Positions 27,426 through 35,872 of a stretch of DNA of 64,000 nt are shown piece after piece. This stretch comes from Candidatus Heimdallarchaeota archaeon (GTDB lineage Archaea; Asgardarchaeota; Heimdallarchaeia; Heimdallarchaeales; Kariarchaeaceae): assembly GCA_026702845.1 (NCBI GenBank), contig JADCLS010000015.1, positions 94,442-158,441 on the forward strand, given 5' to 3'. Both the position numbers and the translations under genes were made by a program. Position 1 is the stretch's first letter; the number at the start of each line of letters is the position of its first letter. Under the pieces are notes generated by a model. It ran no database searches and was not told where the DNA came from. It saw only the letters and a list, made by a program, of their open reading frames with translations.

Positions 27426-28316
27426 ATGTTAGCAACACAGAATGTACAATCTCTGAGCTTTTCTGAGAATTTACTTAGATATTTTAGTTTGACCAAACCA
27501 AAGATCATTGTCCTCCTGAGTGTGACTGGTCTTGTAGGTTATTTCATCCCCAATCCAGTTACCAATTTTGGAAAAGTTATTGCTTTTGTTTATATGGGTT
27601 ACGCCTCTGCAGGTGGAGCCATGGCAGTGAACAATTACATTGATCGTGATATCGATGCAGTGATGCAAAGAACAAGGTATAGAGCTAGTGTCAATGAAAT
27701 CAATCCACCCTGGATGGTAGCAGTATTTGGAGGTCTATTAGCATTATCAGGGATACTCATTGCATTTTTTGTATTCAATCCTCTTACAGCATACTTCTTA
27801 ATTTTCGCAGATGTATTCTATCTTACTGGATACTCTTTGTACCTCAAGCGTAACTCATTGAGTAGCACTATTATTGGTGGTCTCATCAGTCCAACACCTG
27901 TATTTGTCGGGTTTACCGCAGCCACAGGAATGCTTTCACTAGAGGGTTTATTACTTGGGTTAATTGTCTTTGTCTGGACACCATCCCATACTTTTGCCAT
28001 GAGTGCAAAGAATATAGAGGATTATACTGCAGCGAACATTCCCATGATGCCAGTAGTGGTTGGGATGAAGAAAACAGCATGGTTTACTCTTCTAGGAGGA
28101 GTGATCACCATGGTTTATGGTTATTATGTAGTATTAACCTATTTTATCCCATTGAATCAAATTACCTTACAGGTCATTCTTGCATTAGTCAGCCTGTATT
28201 TTCTATACACTTTACTTCTATTTGTACGTGATCCCACTCCCGAAACAGCAACCATTTGTTTCAGAAGGGGCCATACCCTCTGGCTATCTGCAGTGTTTAT
28301 TTTAGCCCTATTCTAA
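27426..28316 (+). CDS. ctaB: protoheme IX farnesyltransferase (heme O synthase)
   Basis: The 296-residue UbiA-family membrane enzyme attaches a farnesyl group to heme b to make heme O for the terminal oxidase. It has about nine helices, a first motif NNYIDRDIDAVMQRTRYR (Asp-rich, with the usual N-D-x-x-D-x-x-x-D form) and a second conserved loop SHTFAMSAKNIEDY. Length is normal. The promoter has a TATA element about 29 bases before the ATG. No heme A synthase (ctaA) is visible in the window, so heme O, or heme A made by an enzyme encoded elsewhere, may be the cofactor. Confidence 0.95.
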   Translation: MLATQNVQSLSFSENLLRYFSLTKPKIIVLLSVTGLVGYFIPNPVTNFGKVIAFVYMGYASAGGAMAVNNYIDRDIDAVMQRTRYRASVNEINPPWMVAVFGGLLALSGILIAFFVFNPLTAYFLIFADVFYLTGYSLYLKRNSLSSTIIGGLISPTPVFVGFTAATGMLSLEGLLLGLIVFVWTPSHTFAMSAKNIEDYTAANIPMMPVVVGMKKTAWFTLLGGVITMVYGYYVVLTYFIPLNQITLQVILALVSLYFLYTLLLFVRDPTPETATICFRRGHTLWLSAVFILALF

Positions 28317-28350
28317 TCCTCCTAAATTGTCTTAGAACTACCAATCTTAC

Positions 28351-30693
28351 TCATAATAGTTTCTCAAGTTTTCCCAGTAATGATGAATATTCATAGGGTT
28401 TTTGTATAAAATCAATTGAAGAATGTGAGAACTCAGCAAGTAAATCTTTGGAATAACCAGATGAGATCAATACAGGTGTGCCAACTATCAATTTATTTAT
28501 TTCTTTTAAAAATTCTTTACCTCCCATCACTGGCATAATGAGATCGAGTATTACTAGGTCAATCACATCTTTCATTTCTTTAAATATTTCAAGTGCCTTT
28601 AACCCATTTTCCGCCTCTAATACTTCAAAACCAGATTTTCTCAGTTGATTTACCAACAGGGATCGATAGAATTCTTCATCCTCAACCACCAGTAAGGTAT
28701 GATCTTGTGGTTGAATTTCTATTGTAGTGATAGCTTCTTGTTCTAAATCATACTCATCATCAACCTCTGTCAAAGGTAAGTAGATACTAATACTAGTACC
28801 ACGATCAATTTCAGAATGTATCTCAATAAATCCAGAATGCTGAAATACTAATCCCTGAACAACAGATAGACCAAGACCTTTTCCATCTTCTTTTGTAGTA
28901 TAGAAGGGATCGAAAACACTACGAAGTTTCTCTTCTTGTATACCAATTCCGTTATCCGCAATTTCTACTTTCAAGTATTTCATCCTTTGAATGTTGTTTT
29001 TGCTGATAATACTGGGATTATAGGTGATATCCATCTGATCTGATGAATAATCAAATTCAGAAATATTAAGTTCAATATATCCATCATCATGTTTTATAGA
29101 TTCAGCTGCATTGGTGATCAAATTTATCATGATCTGATTAAAATGGTTAAGGCTGATCTCTAGGCCAGAATTGGATGGTACTCTGTTACGAAAATTCAAC
29201 AAATCTACATTCTCGAAAGATAACAACATCACACTGATCAATTTATCAAGAGCAAAAATTAAATTTCTAATAGATATTTTATCACTTTTTATCAGTGATT
29301 TTGTTGTTCCTGTATAGGCTAATAATTGGTTCGTTATAGTTGAAGCTCGTTTATTCGTTTCTTTTAGTTCATTGATTAATTCTAGGCTATCATCATCCAA
29401 ATCGGAGTATGAGAGGACTTCTAGTCCACTATTCAATATCTGCATGATATTATTGAAATCATGTAATATACCCCCAGCCAATAATCCCAAGCTTTCAAAT
29501 TTATGAGCTCCAAAAAGATGTTCCTCAAATCTCTTTTTCTCTGTAATATCTTCAACAAAACTAAGTGTGTGTTCTTCACCATTCAATACGACGATTATTG
29601 CTTGTACGAGTATAGGGATAATTCTACCATCTTTAGTCAGAGCACGAGTTTCATAAATTCGCGGTCCTTCGCCTTTCTTTCTCATTCTATCAACAGCGAT
29701 TTGGGATTTGAGTTCATTATCCGGAATCAAGCTTTTCAAATCTTTTCCAATCAATTCATCTGGGGTGTTATATCCATATATTTTCAAATAAGAATCATTT
29801 ACTTGGACGATTTGCCAATTCTTGTGTAATACCTGTCCCATCGGGGCATGAGTGAATACTTGTTTGAACATCTCCTCACTTTCGGATATTTTTTCCAGTG
29901 CTTGTTTGTACTTCGTAATATCAATCATTGAGGTTATAAGAAGTTCCTTCCTATCAGATGGGTAGGCTGACCTGATGAGCACATCTTTTCTATTTCCTTT
30001 GGCAGTTATGATATAACTTTCTCTCTCCAAACCATCTTTATCCCCAAGTCGCAAAAGTGAGCTCAATAGATCCTCTGGGGCCATAATTTGGGATTTGTCA
30101 TACTTTATTAACTCTTCTTTGCTATTAACTTCAAAAAGCTCCAATACTGATTTATTCACAGATACTATAGGATTAAGATCAAATATTTCCAGCTGTTTCA
30201 CAGGATCATATACAACTTCTCGTAGGGCATCAGGACCTTCATCTACTTTTGCTTCAACCCATTTGGATAATTTACTAATATCTCGTTGAATTATCCCCAC
30301 ATTTGAAACAGCAGATATTTCATTCAAGATTCTATCCATCTGACCTATATTCTTCTCAATATGCTGTTCACTAGCACGATGATTGACGTATAATAATAGT
30401 ATTATAAAACAGGTTAGAATGATATGTACGTGTAACTCTAGCAGGTTGATGAGGACCAGCTCATTGAGTACATAAATAATGGTCGAAATAATTGGAATAA
30501 GTAGATAATGTTCCTCTTTATTGTATCCTAGTAGTAGAATGAATAGGATCAATGGATAGTAGAAAAATTCATTATTCACAATATAATTGATTAGATACAA
30601 AATAAAAAATGAAAATAAGGTAATCGTGGATCGTTTGAGCATTTCTTTTTCAATAAGGTTGATATTGAATTTTCCTATTTTCCAAATACTCAT
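28351..30693 (-). CDS. hybrid sensor histidine kinase with PAS domains and receiver
   Basis: The 780-residue protein has four or five membrane helices (20-125), a PAS-like region (about 165-270), a PAS domain with PAC end (about 275-395), a HisKA segment with LLAGGILHDFNNIMQ (His near 410), an HATPase domain with NLITNAAESI, DNGIGI and GKGLGLSVV, and a C-terminal receiver (about 655-780) with VVEDEEFYR, phospho-acceptor VILDLIMP and LISSGYS. It senses an unknown signal at the membrane or by a PAS-bound cofactor. It is convergent with heme O synthase and near the oxidase operon, but a link to respiration is only by position. Confidence 0.93.
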   Translation of the reverse strand: MSIWKIGKFNINLIEKEMLKRSTITLFSFFILYLINYIVNNEFFYYPLILFILLLGYNKEEHYLLIPIISTIIYVLNELVLINLLELHVHIILTCFIILLLYVNHRASEQHIEKNIGQMDRILNEISAVSNVGIIQRDISKLSKWVEAKVDEGPDALREVVYDPVKQLEIFDLNPIVSVNKSVLELFEVNSKEELIKYDKSQIMAPEDLLSSLLRLGDKDGLERESYIITAKGNRKDVLIRSAYPSDRKELLITSMIDITKYKQALEKISESEEMFKQVFTHAPMGQVLHKNWQIVQVNDSYLKIYGYNTPDELIGKDLKSLIPDNELKSQIAVDRMRKKGEGPRIYETRALTKDGRIIPILVQAIIVVLNGEEHTLSFVEDITEKKRFEEHLFGAHKFESLGLLAGGILHDFNNIMQILNSGLEVLSYSDLDDDSLELINELKETNKRASTITNQLLAYTGTTKSLIKSDKISIRNLIFALDKLISVMLLSFENVDLLNFRNRVPSNSGLEISLNHFNQIMINLITNAAESIKHDDGYIELNISEFDYSSDQMDITYNPSIISKNNIQRMKYLKVEIADNGIGIQEEKLRSVFDPFYTTKEDGKGLGLSVVQGLVFQHSGFIEIHSEIDRGTSISIYLPLTEVDDEYDLEQEAITTIEIQPQDHTLLVVEDEEFYRSLLVNQLRKSGFEVLEAENGLKALEIFKEMKDVIDLVILDLIMPVMGGKEFLKEINKLIVGTPVLISSGYSKDLLAEFSHSSIDFIQKPYEYSSLLGKLEKLL

Positions 30694-31106
30694 TCTTACG
30701 TAGTATACATCTCTTAATATTTAATAATTATTGCTCCTAGGTAATTTCGACTTATAGAAATACATATCATCAGTTAGTAAATCATATTTTACCAGTTTTT
30801 TATGTAATTAAACTTATTACTTGCATTAAACCATTTAGGTAATTCCTGTTCCATCCCCCATTCCAAATATAATAATTGAGATTATCTAATCTTCCTTTGT
30901 TTTGATGAGCTATATAAATTAAATAATTTTTTATAATTTTCTTTCAATACCTCGAATACTATAATAATTTACTATTTACATTCAAGTGCAATAACTATAT
31001 TTTGTATAATGGAGCTAAAAACTTTCTCAATTTCATTTACCATAACATTTTATATACTCGAAATGAACCTGTAATTTGGTTGGAAATACCAACGAGGTTT
31101 AATATA
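30694..31106. other. intergenic region with cupredoxin promoter and leader hairpin
   Basis: Most of this 413-bp gap is AT-rich with no gene. Its end has a TTTTATATAC box (about 31048-31057). The predicted transcript starts near 31079 and opens with GTTGGAAATACCAAC, a small hairpin, then the ribosome site GAGGT before the ATG at 31107. Confidence 0.45.
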
Positions 31107-31625
31107 ATGAAAAAGATAATTCTTGCAGCCCTTTTGATTGGCTCATTCTTTACAATTCTTGCTCCTGCTACCGTAATGGCACAGGATTATACCTGTACTG
31201 AGGCAGATGCTACAGCAACCCTTACAATTAAGGCCATTGCTGGTACTCAATTTGATACTTCAAAGATCACTGTTACCCCAGATACTTGTTACAAAGTAGA
31301 ACTAGTCAATGATGATCCCTCCGCAGAGCATAACTTCAAGGTCACTGGTGATCGAGCTCTTGGTGGAACTGATGATGATTCTGGTTTCCACTTCCTAGTT
31401 GGAGGAGAATTCGGAATTGCCTCTGGTGAGACTGATGTTGTATATATCAAGATGCCAGCAACTGAGGGTAAATACTACTTTTACTGTACAATTTCTGGTC
31501 ATGAACCCACTATGAATGGAGCTTTCTTTGTTGGTGAAGATCCTGAGGATGCTCCTGGATTTGGTTTCTACATGGCTCTTCTCGGTCTAGTTGCCGCAAT
31601 TCCCATTCTCAGAAAGAGAAATTAA
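31107..31625 (+). CDS. surface-anchored cupredoxin (plastocyanin/halocyanin type)
   Basis: The 172-residue protein has a signal peptide (cleavage likely after ATVMA), one cupredoxin domain with type-1 copper ligands AEHNF (His) and YCTISGHEPTM (Cys, His, Met), and a C-terminal tail PGFGFYMALLGLVAAIPILR plus KRN. This tail resembles PGF-CTERM signals cut by archaeosortase A. A frame opens at 31002, but GAGGT before the ATG at 31107 and the signal peptide fix the start. Anchored outside the membrane, it is a fitting electron donor to the CuA subunit encoded at 21517-22341. Confidence 0.9.
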   Translation: MKKIILAALLIGSFFTILAPATVMAQDYTCTEADATATLTIKAIAGTQFDTSKITVTPDTCYKVELVNDDPSAEHNFKVTGDRALGGTDDDSGFHFLVGGEFGIASGETDVVYIKMPATEGKYYFYCTISGHEPTMNGAFFVGEDPEDAPGFGFYMALLGLVAAIPILRKRN

Positions 31626-31714
31626 TTCTAATTGAATAAAATAAATTATTTATTGATAATCATTTTATAGATTTCATCAAAGATTTTTGACAAATAAAGC
31701 AAAGGAATATAAGT

Positions 31715-34024
31715 GTGATAGATCAATTTCAATCAATGGGTTCTATGAACTTAAAATTCTTGACCATTATGGTTTTACTAGTAGCTCAGCCTCTGTTTAT
31801 TCAAAGTGTTGAGATTGAAACCGATGAGATTACTTTTAATTTTACTATTGAATTTAAAGTACAAAATTCTAGTGTTGAACTTGCAAAAGCGAATTTCATC
31901 AAAGAGGCCCTAATTCCCTTGGGAATAAATGTCTCCATAATACCCCTTGAATTCAGTTTATTAGTTGATTCTTTACTACACATGTCTGAAAATAACACAT
32001 TTGATTTCAGTACTGTAAGATTTGGTGGAGGATCAATGATTCCGGATTTTGCTTGGCATTATGCATCAGATCAATATTTTGGATCGTATATGCTCCAACT
32101 CAATGATCCTAACTGGCAAAATTGGCAATCTCAAGATATAGGCTATACTCAGCAAGAAATAGATCAGATGTTTTATGATTTCGACTATATCACCAATCGA
32201 CAGGATAAATTGAATGCTTTTGCTAATCTAAACAATTTTTATTTTGATAATTTGTTATATGATGTCCCTTTGATTGCAAATTTATATCCTGAAGCCATGT
32301 GGAGGGGTTTCGGTGGTCCTAATAATGAATTATGGGATGTTCAAGAGGGAGTTTTCAATTCTCGTGCTCTTGGAGCAACTTGGGTGACAAATGAGCCAGA
32401 TCGAAATTCAAATAATACGCATCTTCGACTAGCTGTTGATACGCCATATATGTATAACCTTGACCCATTTCAGGCTGTTTCCTCAGCTCAAAATGCATTG
32501 ACAGATTATACGTATTCTTCTTTGATTACTTTCGATAAGAATTCTAATCCCCATCCTGATTTAGCTTGGAATTATTTCCAGACTGAAGATGGAACGTATG
32601 ATGATGATAATGATCCATACACTGAGGAGGTACCTTTGACTAGATTCACCTTTTTATTGCGAGATGATGCCTATTGGAGTGAAACAACAGATTATAATGG
32701 AAATTATATTGCACCAACACAATTTAATGCCAATGATATGGTTCTTGCTTATGATTTGCTCAGTACTTTTTTAGAATCATATGATTATGAGATGAATATT
32801 GAAAATGACTTTCAACAGGTCGTAGATTACAGTGCGTCAAGTACTATTACTCCTTCTGACACATTCAATATTTGGTATGACTCACGATATGTGGAGGCAA
32901 ATGATTACATTAAGTTTGGTTCATGGATACAACCTCTTCCCTCGCATATACTAGGAGTATTAACATATTATGATGAAATCAATTCTACTACTATCATTAG
33001 TCCAGTTGAAGTAGGAATGCCATTTAATCCATGGGATTCATATGAATGGAACCACTGGGAGAGTTTCCAAGGATATTCTCACGTTGGCCCCTATGAGATA
33101 GTAGCTCTACAGGAAGGAGAATATTACTCATTTAGAGCTAGAGATGATTATTACTATCCAAATGAATGGGATGTTGATCAGTATTATGACAGTACTGATC
33201 CTGAAATACAGGCTCTAGAAACTATTGCTGGGAGTATGTTAGATGTATTTGCTCCAGGCTTGTCATTTGATCAAACAGCATATTACTGGGCATACGCAGG
33301 AAATGAGTTTACCAAAATTAAACCAACTTCTCAAGGGATTGATACAATTGATCATGTTATAATTGATGATTATAATACTCGGCAGATACAATTTGATTCT
33401 GGATCAATTGATTTATACAATATACCAGCACGAGATTTGGGGAATTACACTCAGTATGATGATGATTCAAGATTTATTGTTAAAACGAAGAAGAATACTC
33501 GAGGGCCAGAAATCTTAATTTTCAATGTTCTCAATGAACATTTGAAAAAAGTTAATGTCCGTAAAGCAATATCACTTGCACTAGATCGTTATGCTCTATC
33601 CGCTCTCTATAATGGATCTGCTATTCCTTGGTTAAATATCGCTTATGTTAATAATGGATATTTTGATGATATTCAAGCTCAACATGATTATGATTTACAA
33701 GCTGCCAAGAATCTAATGGAGTATGAAGGGTATACAACTATTGATTATACTCCCCCTGAAGAAACATCAAGTAGCATGACAACGAGTTCAACTAGTTCAA
33801 CCTCTTCGGTTACTTCAGAGACATCAAGTAGCACCACTTCTACAAGTTCTGATACATCAAGTTCAGCTAGTCAGAGTGATGAAGAGACTTCAGAGAGTAA
33901 TGCAACAGGTCCGAAAGCCCCAACAATTCCCTTACCCTATCCAGGTAACTTCATTGTTATGATGTCCTCATTTTTAATACTCGCTGTTTTATATCCTAGA
34001 TACTTAAAATCAAAGAGTTCTTGA
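31715..34024 (+). CDS. oligopeptide-binding protein (SBP family 5), lobes in permuted order
   Basis: The 769-residue product has a signal-like N-terminus, a Ser/Thr-rich linker (about 690-735) and a C-terminal membrane helix, as in surface-anchored solute-binding proteins. Residues 30-205 match the C-terminal lobe of DppA-like proteins (ANFIKEALIPLGINVSII, then YTQQEIDQMFYDFDYITNRQ). Residues 215-685 match the N-terminal and middle parts (NLDPFQAV, TRFTFLLRDDAYW, FNANDMVLAYDLL) and end with VRKAISLALDRYALSALYNG and the helix where the C-terminal lobe should start. Start may be GTG 31715 or ATG 31736/31745. It probably binds peptides or sugars for an ABC importer; no importer gene adjoins it. 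Confidence 0.88.
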   Translation: MIDQFQSMGSMNLKFLTIMVLLVAQPLFIQSVEIETDEITFNFTIEFKVQNSSVELAKANFIKEALIPLGINVSIIPLEFSLLVDSLLHMSENNTFDFSTVRFGGGSMIPDFAWHYASDQYFGSYMLQLNDPNWQNWQSQDIGYTQQEIDQMFYDFDYITNRQDKLNAFANLNNFYFDNLLYDVPLIANLYPEAMWRGFGGPNNELWDVQEGVFNSRALGATWVTNEPDRNSNNTHLRLAVDTPYMYNLDPFQAVSSAQNALTDYTYSSLITFDKNSNPHPDLAWNYFQTEDGTYDDDNDPYTEEVPLTRFTFLLRDDAYWSETTDYNGNYIAPTQFNANDMVLAYDLLSTFLESYDYEMNIENDFQQVVDYSASSTITPSDTFNIWYDSRYVEANDYIKFGSWIQPLPSHILGVLTYYDEINSTTIISPVEVGMPFNPWDSYEWNHWESFQGYSHVGPYEIVALQEGEYYSFRARDDYYYPNEWDVDQYYDSTDPEIQALETIAGSMLDVFAPGLSFDQTAYYWAYAGNEFTKIKPTSQGIDTIDHVIIDDYNTRQIQFDSGSIDLYNIPARDLGNYTQYDDDSRFIVKTKKNTRGPEILIFNVLNEHLKKVNVRKAISLALDRYALSALYNGSAIPWLNIAYVNNGYFDDIQAQHDYDLQAAKNLMEYEGYTTIDYTPPEETSSSMTTSSTSSTSSVTSETSSSTTSTSSDTSSSASQSDEETSESNATGPKAPTIPLPYPGNFIVMMSSFLILAVLYPRYLKSKSS

Positions 34025-34139
34025 AATTTCCGTTAAAATTACAGTTTTACCATTAATTCATGATTTGCAGTTAGCTACGACTATGTGCAATATACTCATT
34101 TCTATAAACTTGCTTTCAAGCAGCAACAGAGGTCATTAG

Positions 34140-34244
34140 ATGTACGAATTCAATTTATTCTACTCAATTCTCATTTTGCGTATAGCAATTGAGGCGATAA
34201 TTGTAATTTTATTCAATTTAACTAGTCAAAAGTACGATCAATGA
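34140..34244 (+). CDS. possible small membrane peptide, 34 residues
   Basis: ATG start with GAGGT seven bases upstream; one hydrophobic helix (FYSILILRIAIEAIIVILF) with a short polar tail. Its TGA overlaps the ATG of a 24-codon frame (34241-34315) that ends in KCIKC. Both could be chance frames; the ribosome site and overlap are the only support. Confidence 0.25.
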   Translation: MYEFNLFYSILILRIAIEAIIVILFNLTSQKYDQ

Positions 34245-34315
34245 GTTGGCCTAGAGGTGAAAATAGTAAACAAATTGAGATATCGAAAAAAATACCAAAA
34301 TGCATCAAATGCTAG
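34241..34315 (+). CDS. possible 24-residue peptide with C-terminal CxxC
   Basis: The frame overlaps the preceding small ORF by four bases (ATGA) and encodes a basic peptide ending IPKCIKC. It is too short to judge by itself and may not be expressed. Confidence 0.15.
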   Translation: MSWPRGENSKQIEISKKIPKCIKC

Positions 34316-34483
34316 TACATTATCTTCAAAATGCGATATTTAGGGGTCATTGGGAATCAATGAGCATGTAATACTTATATACTTAGGATATAATTTTACT
34401 ATGTTGAGTCTAGTTTAATTCCCTCATTCACGTGGTGATCTAGGGATTCTAGAATAAATTCATACAAAACTGAAGGTGATTAA

Positions 34484-35872
34484 TTGAAGGATAAACAAAA
34501 AGCTGCCAAGCATGTGGAAGTAGCATACTTCGAAGATTATTCCAATCCCGAGCTCATCAAGGAGAAGGTGATTGCAGGTTTGATTATATTGTATAGAGAG
34601 ATATCCCAGGAACAATTGCTAATTCATGTTAATTCATGTTTGCAATACAGATATGATCCGATAACTCAAAACCAGCTACAAGATCATCTCAGGATTATTC
34701 AAAAAGAGGCTAGTATTTCATTTACTTTAGTCGCAAATTGGATAAAATATACTAAACATCCAATAAGATTGAATTTTAAGTTTCATCAAGATTTTGAATC
34801 ACATGTTGAGATAATTCACTCGTTATTAGGATACTTGAGATTTACCAAACAGACATCTATCAGATCCATCACTCAGAAATTTAATAGATTCGGTATAAAC
34901 GAGGGTGATAGTCAACGATTCCTGGCCTTACTTTCAATAAATGGCATTATTGATGCTTACATTAACGATACAATCTGTGAAGTAATTTCCGTAGAGGATC
35001 TTGACAAAAGTATGTTCTCATATACAGATCAGCTTATCTATGGTGTTCTCAAAATAAATAGGCAGACATCACTTCATGAACTAGCAAATTTACTCCAGGT
35101 TGATAAGAAACATGCAGAGCAGTTAATATATGAATTCTCATCCTCTACTGAGCTTCATTGTGAGCTATCTCGTGGAGGGGATGTATATATTGATAATCTA
35201 CCTCAGATCCCCAATATTCAGAGTATCAATAATTTAGATCAGATATCCAAGAAAATGATTGGGTATTTGCAGTTGATGGGGAAAACACCGATATCTACCT
35301 TACAGAAGTTATTACAGCTTGATAGGTTAGATATTTTGAAGCAAATCTATCAATTGGTTGGGCTAGGTATCATCAATGAGGTAAAAATCACCAATGATAT
35401 TGAAATAGACCTTTCTTCATCATACATATATCCAGAAATCGTAGATGAGACAAATACAATATACAATAAACTTCAATCTGATGTTTCAATTGATGAACTT
35501 GCTAAGGAATTAAACTTAACATCAGATGAGTTAATTCCAATGATTGGGTTGCTTGTAGCTGATGGACATTTTCCCGGAGCAAGAATTATCAATGGTACTT
35601 TTTCATATCGGCAAAAGACTAAACCAATGTTGAGGTTCAATTGCACTTGTACTGACGAATCCACTGATCTGGCGTGTCCATCATGTGGTGCAGGTTGTCT
35701 CCTATGTAATGTATGCAAGGGATATATTCAGAAACAAGAGCTGGTGCTTTATTGCCCTCATTGTCAGCATTCCAGTCATAAGGATCATATACTAGCATGG
35801 CTGGATATCAAGGGGATTTGTCCTACATGCAGACAATCACTCAACAAGAATCAGGTAGGAGGAATTCTATGA
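34484..35872 (+). CDS. tandem winged-helix protein with C-terminal RING-like zinc finger
   Basis: The 462-residue product starts with TTG, supported by AAGGTGAT five bases upstream. Residues 15-370 hold about five helix-turn-helix/winged-helix units (for example TSLHELANLLQVDKKHAEQL and VSIDELAKELNLTSDELIPM). The last 80 residues hold eleven Cys and several His: CPSC, CNVCKG, YCPHCQHSSHKDH, ILAWLD, ICPTCRQ. The pattern C-x2-C...C-x2-C-x4-H-x2-H...W...CP-x-C is close to RING-like fingers of Nse1 and of the GATOR2/WDR24 type. It may be a ubiquitin-type ligase or a structural finger. The next gene overlaps it by four bases. Confidence 0.75.
   Translation: MKDKQKAAKHVEVAYFEDYSNPELIKEKVIAGLIILYREISQEQLLIHVNSCLQYRYDPITQNQLQDHLRIIQKEASISFTLVANWIKYTKHPIRLNFKFHQDFESHVEIIHSLLGYLRFTKQTSIRSITQKFNRFGINEGDSQRFLALLSINGIIDAYINDTICEVISVEDLDKSMFSYTDQLIYGVLKINRQTSLHELANLLQVDKKHAEQLIYEFSSSTELHCELSRGGDVYIDNLPQIPNIQSINNLDQISKKMIGYLQLMGKTPISTLQKLLQLDRLDILKQIYQLVGLGIINEVKITNDIEIDLSSSYIYPEIVDETNTIYNKLQSDVSIDELAKELNLTSDELIPMIGLLVADGHFPGARIINGTFSYRQKTKPMLRFNCTCTDESTDLACPSCGAGCLLCNVCKGYIQKQELVLYCPHCQHSSHKDHILAWLDIKGICPTCRQSLNKNQVGGIL

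Larger units (their letters stand above)
34025..34483. other. intergenic region with two tiny overlapping ORFs
   Basis: A 459-bp gap. It holds a 34-codon and a 24-codon frame that overlap as ATGA (described separately) and, at its end, the strong AAGGTGAT ribosome site of the next gene. No other gene is supported. Confidence 0.4.

Noticed and set aside
27314..27508. 64-codon minus-strand frame over the heme O synthase start
   Set aside because: It covers the promoter and first codons of a secure gene and has no support of its own.
31002..31106. 35-codon N-terminal extension of the cupredoxin
   Set aside because: It would bury the signal peptide; a ribosome site and signal peptide fit ATG 31107.
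33760..33880. Low-complexity tandem repeat
   Set aside because: It is the Ser/Thr-rich linker of the binding protein, typical before a C-terminal membrane anchor.
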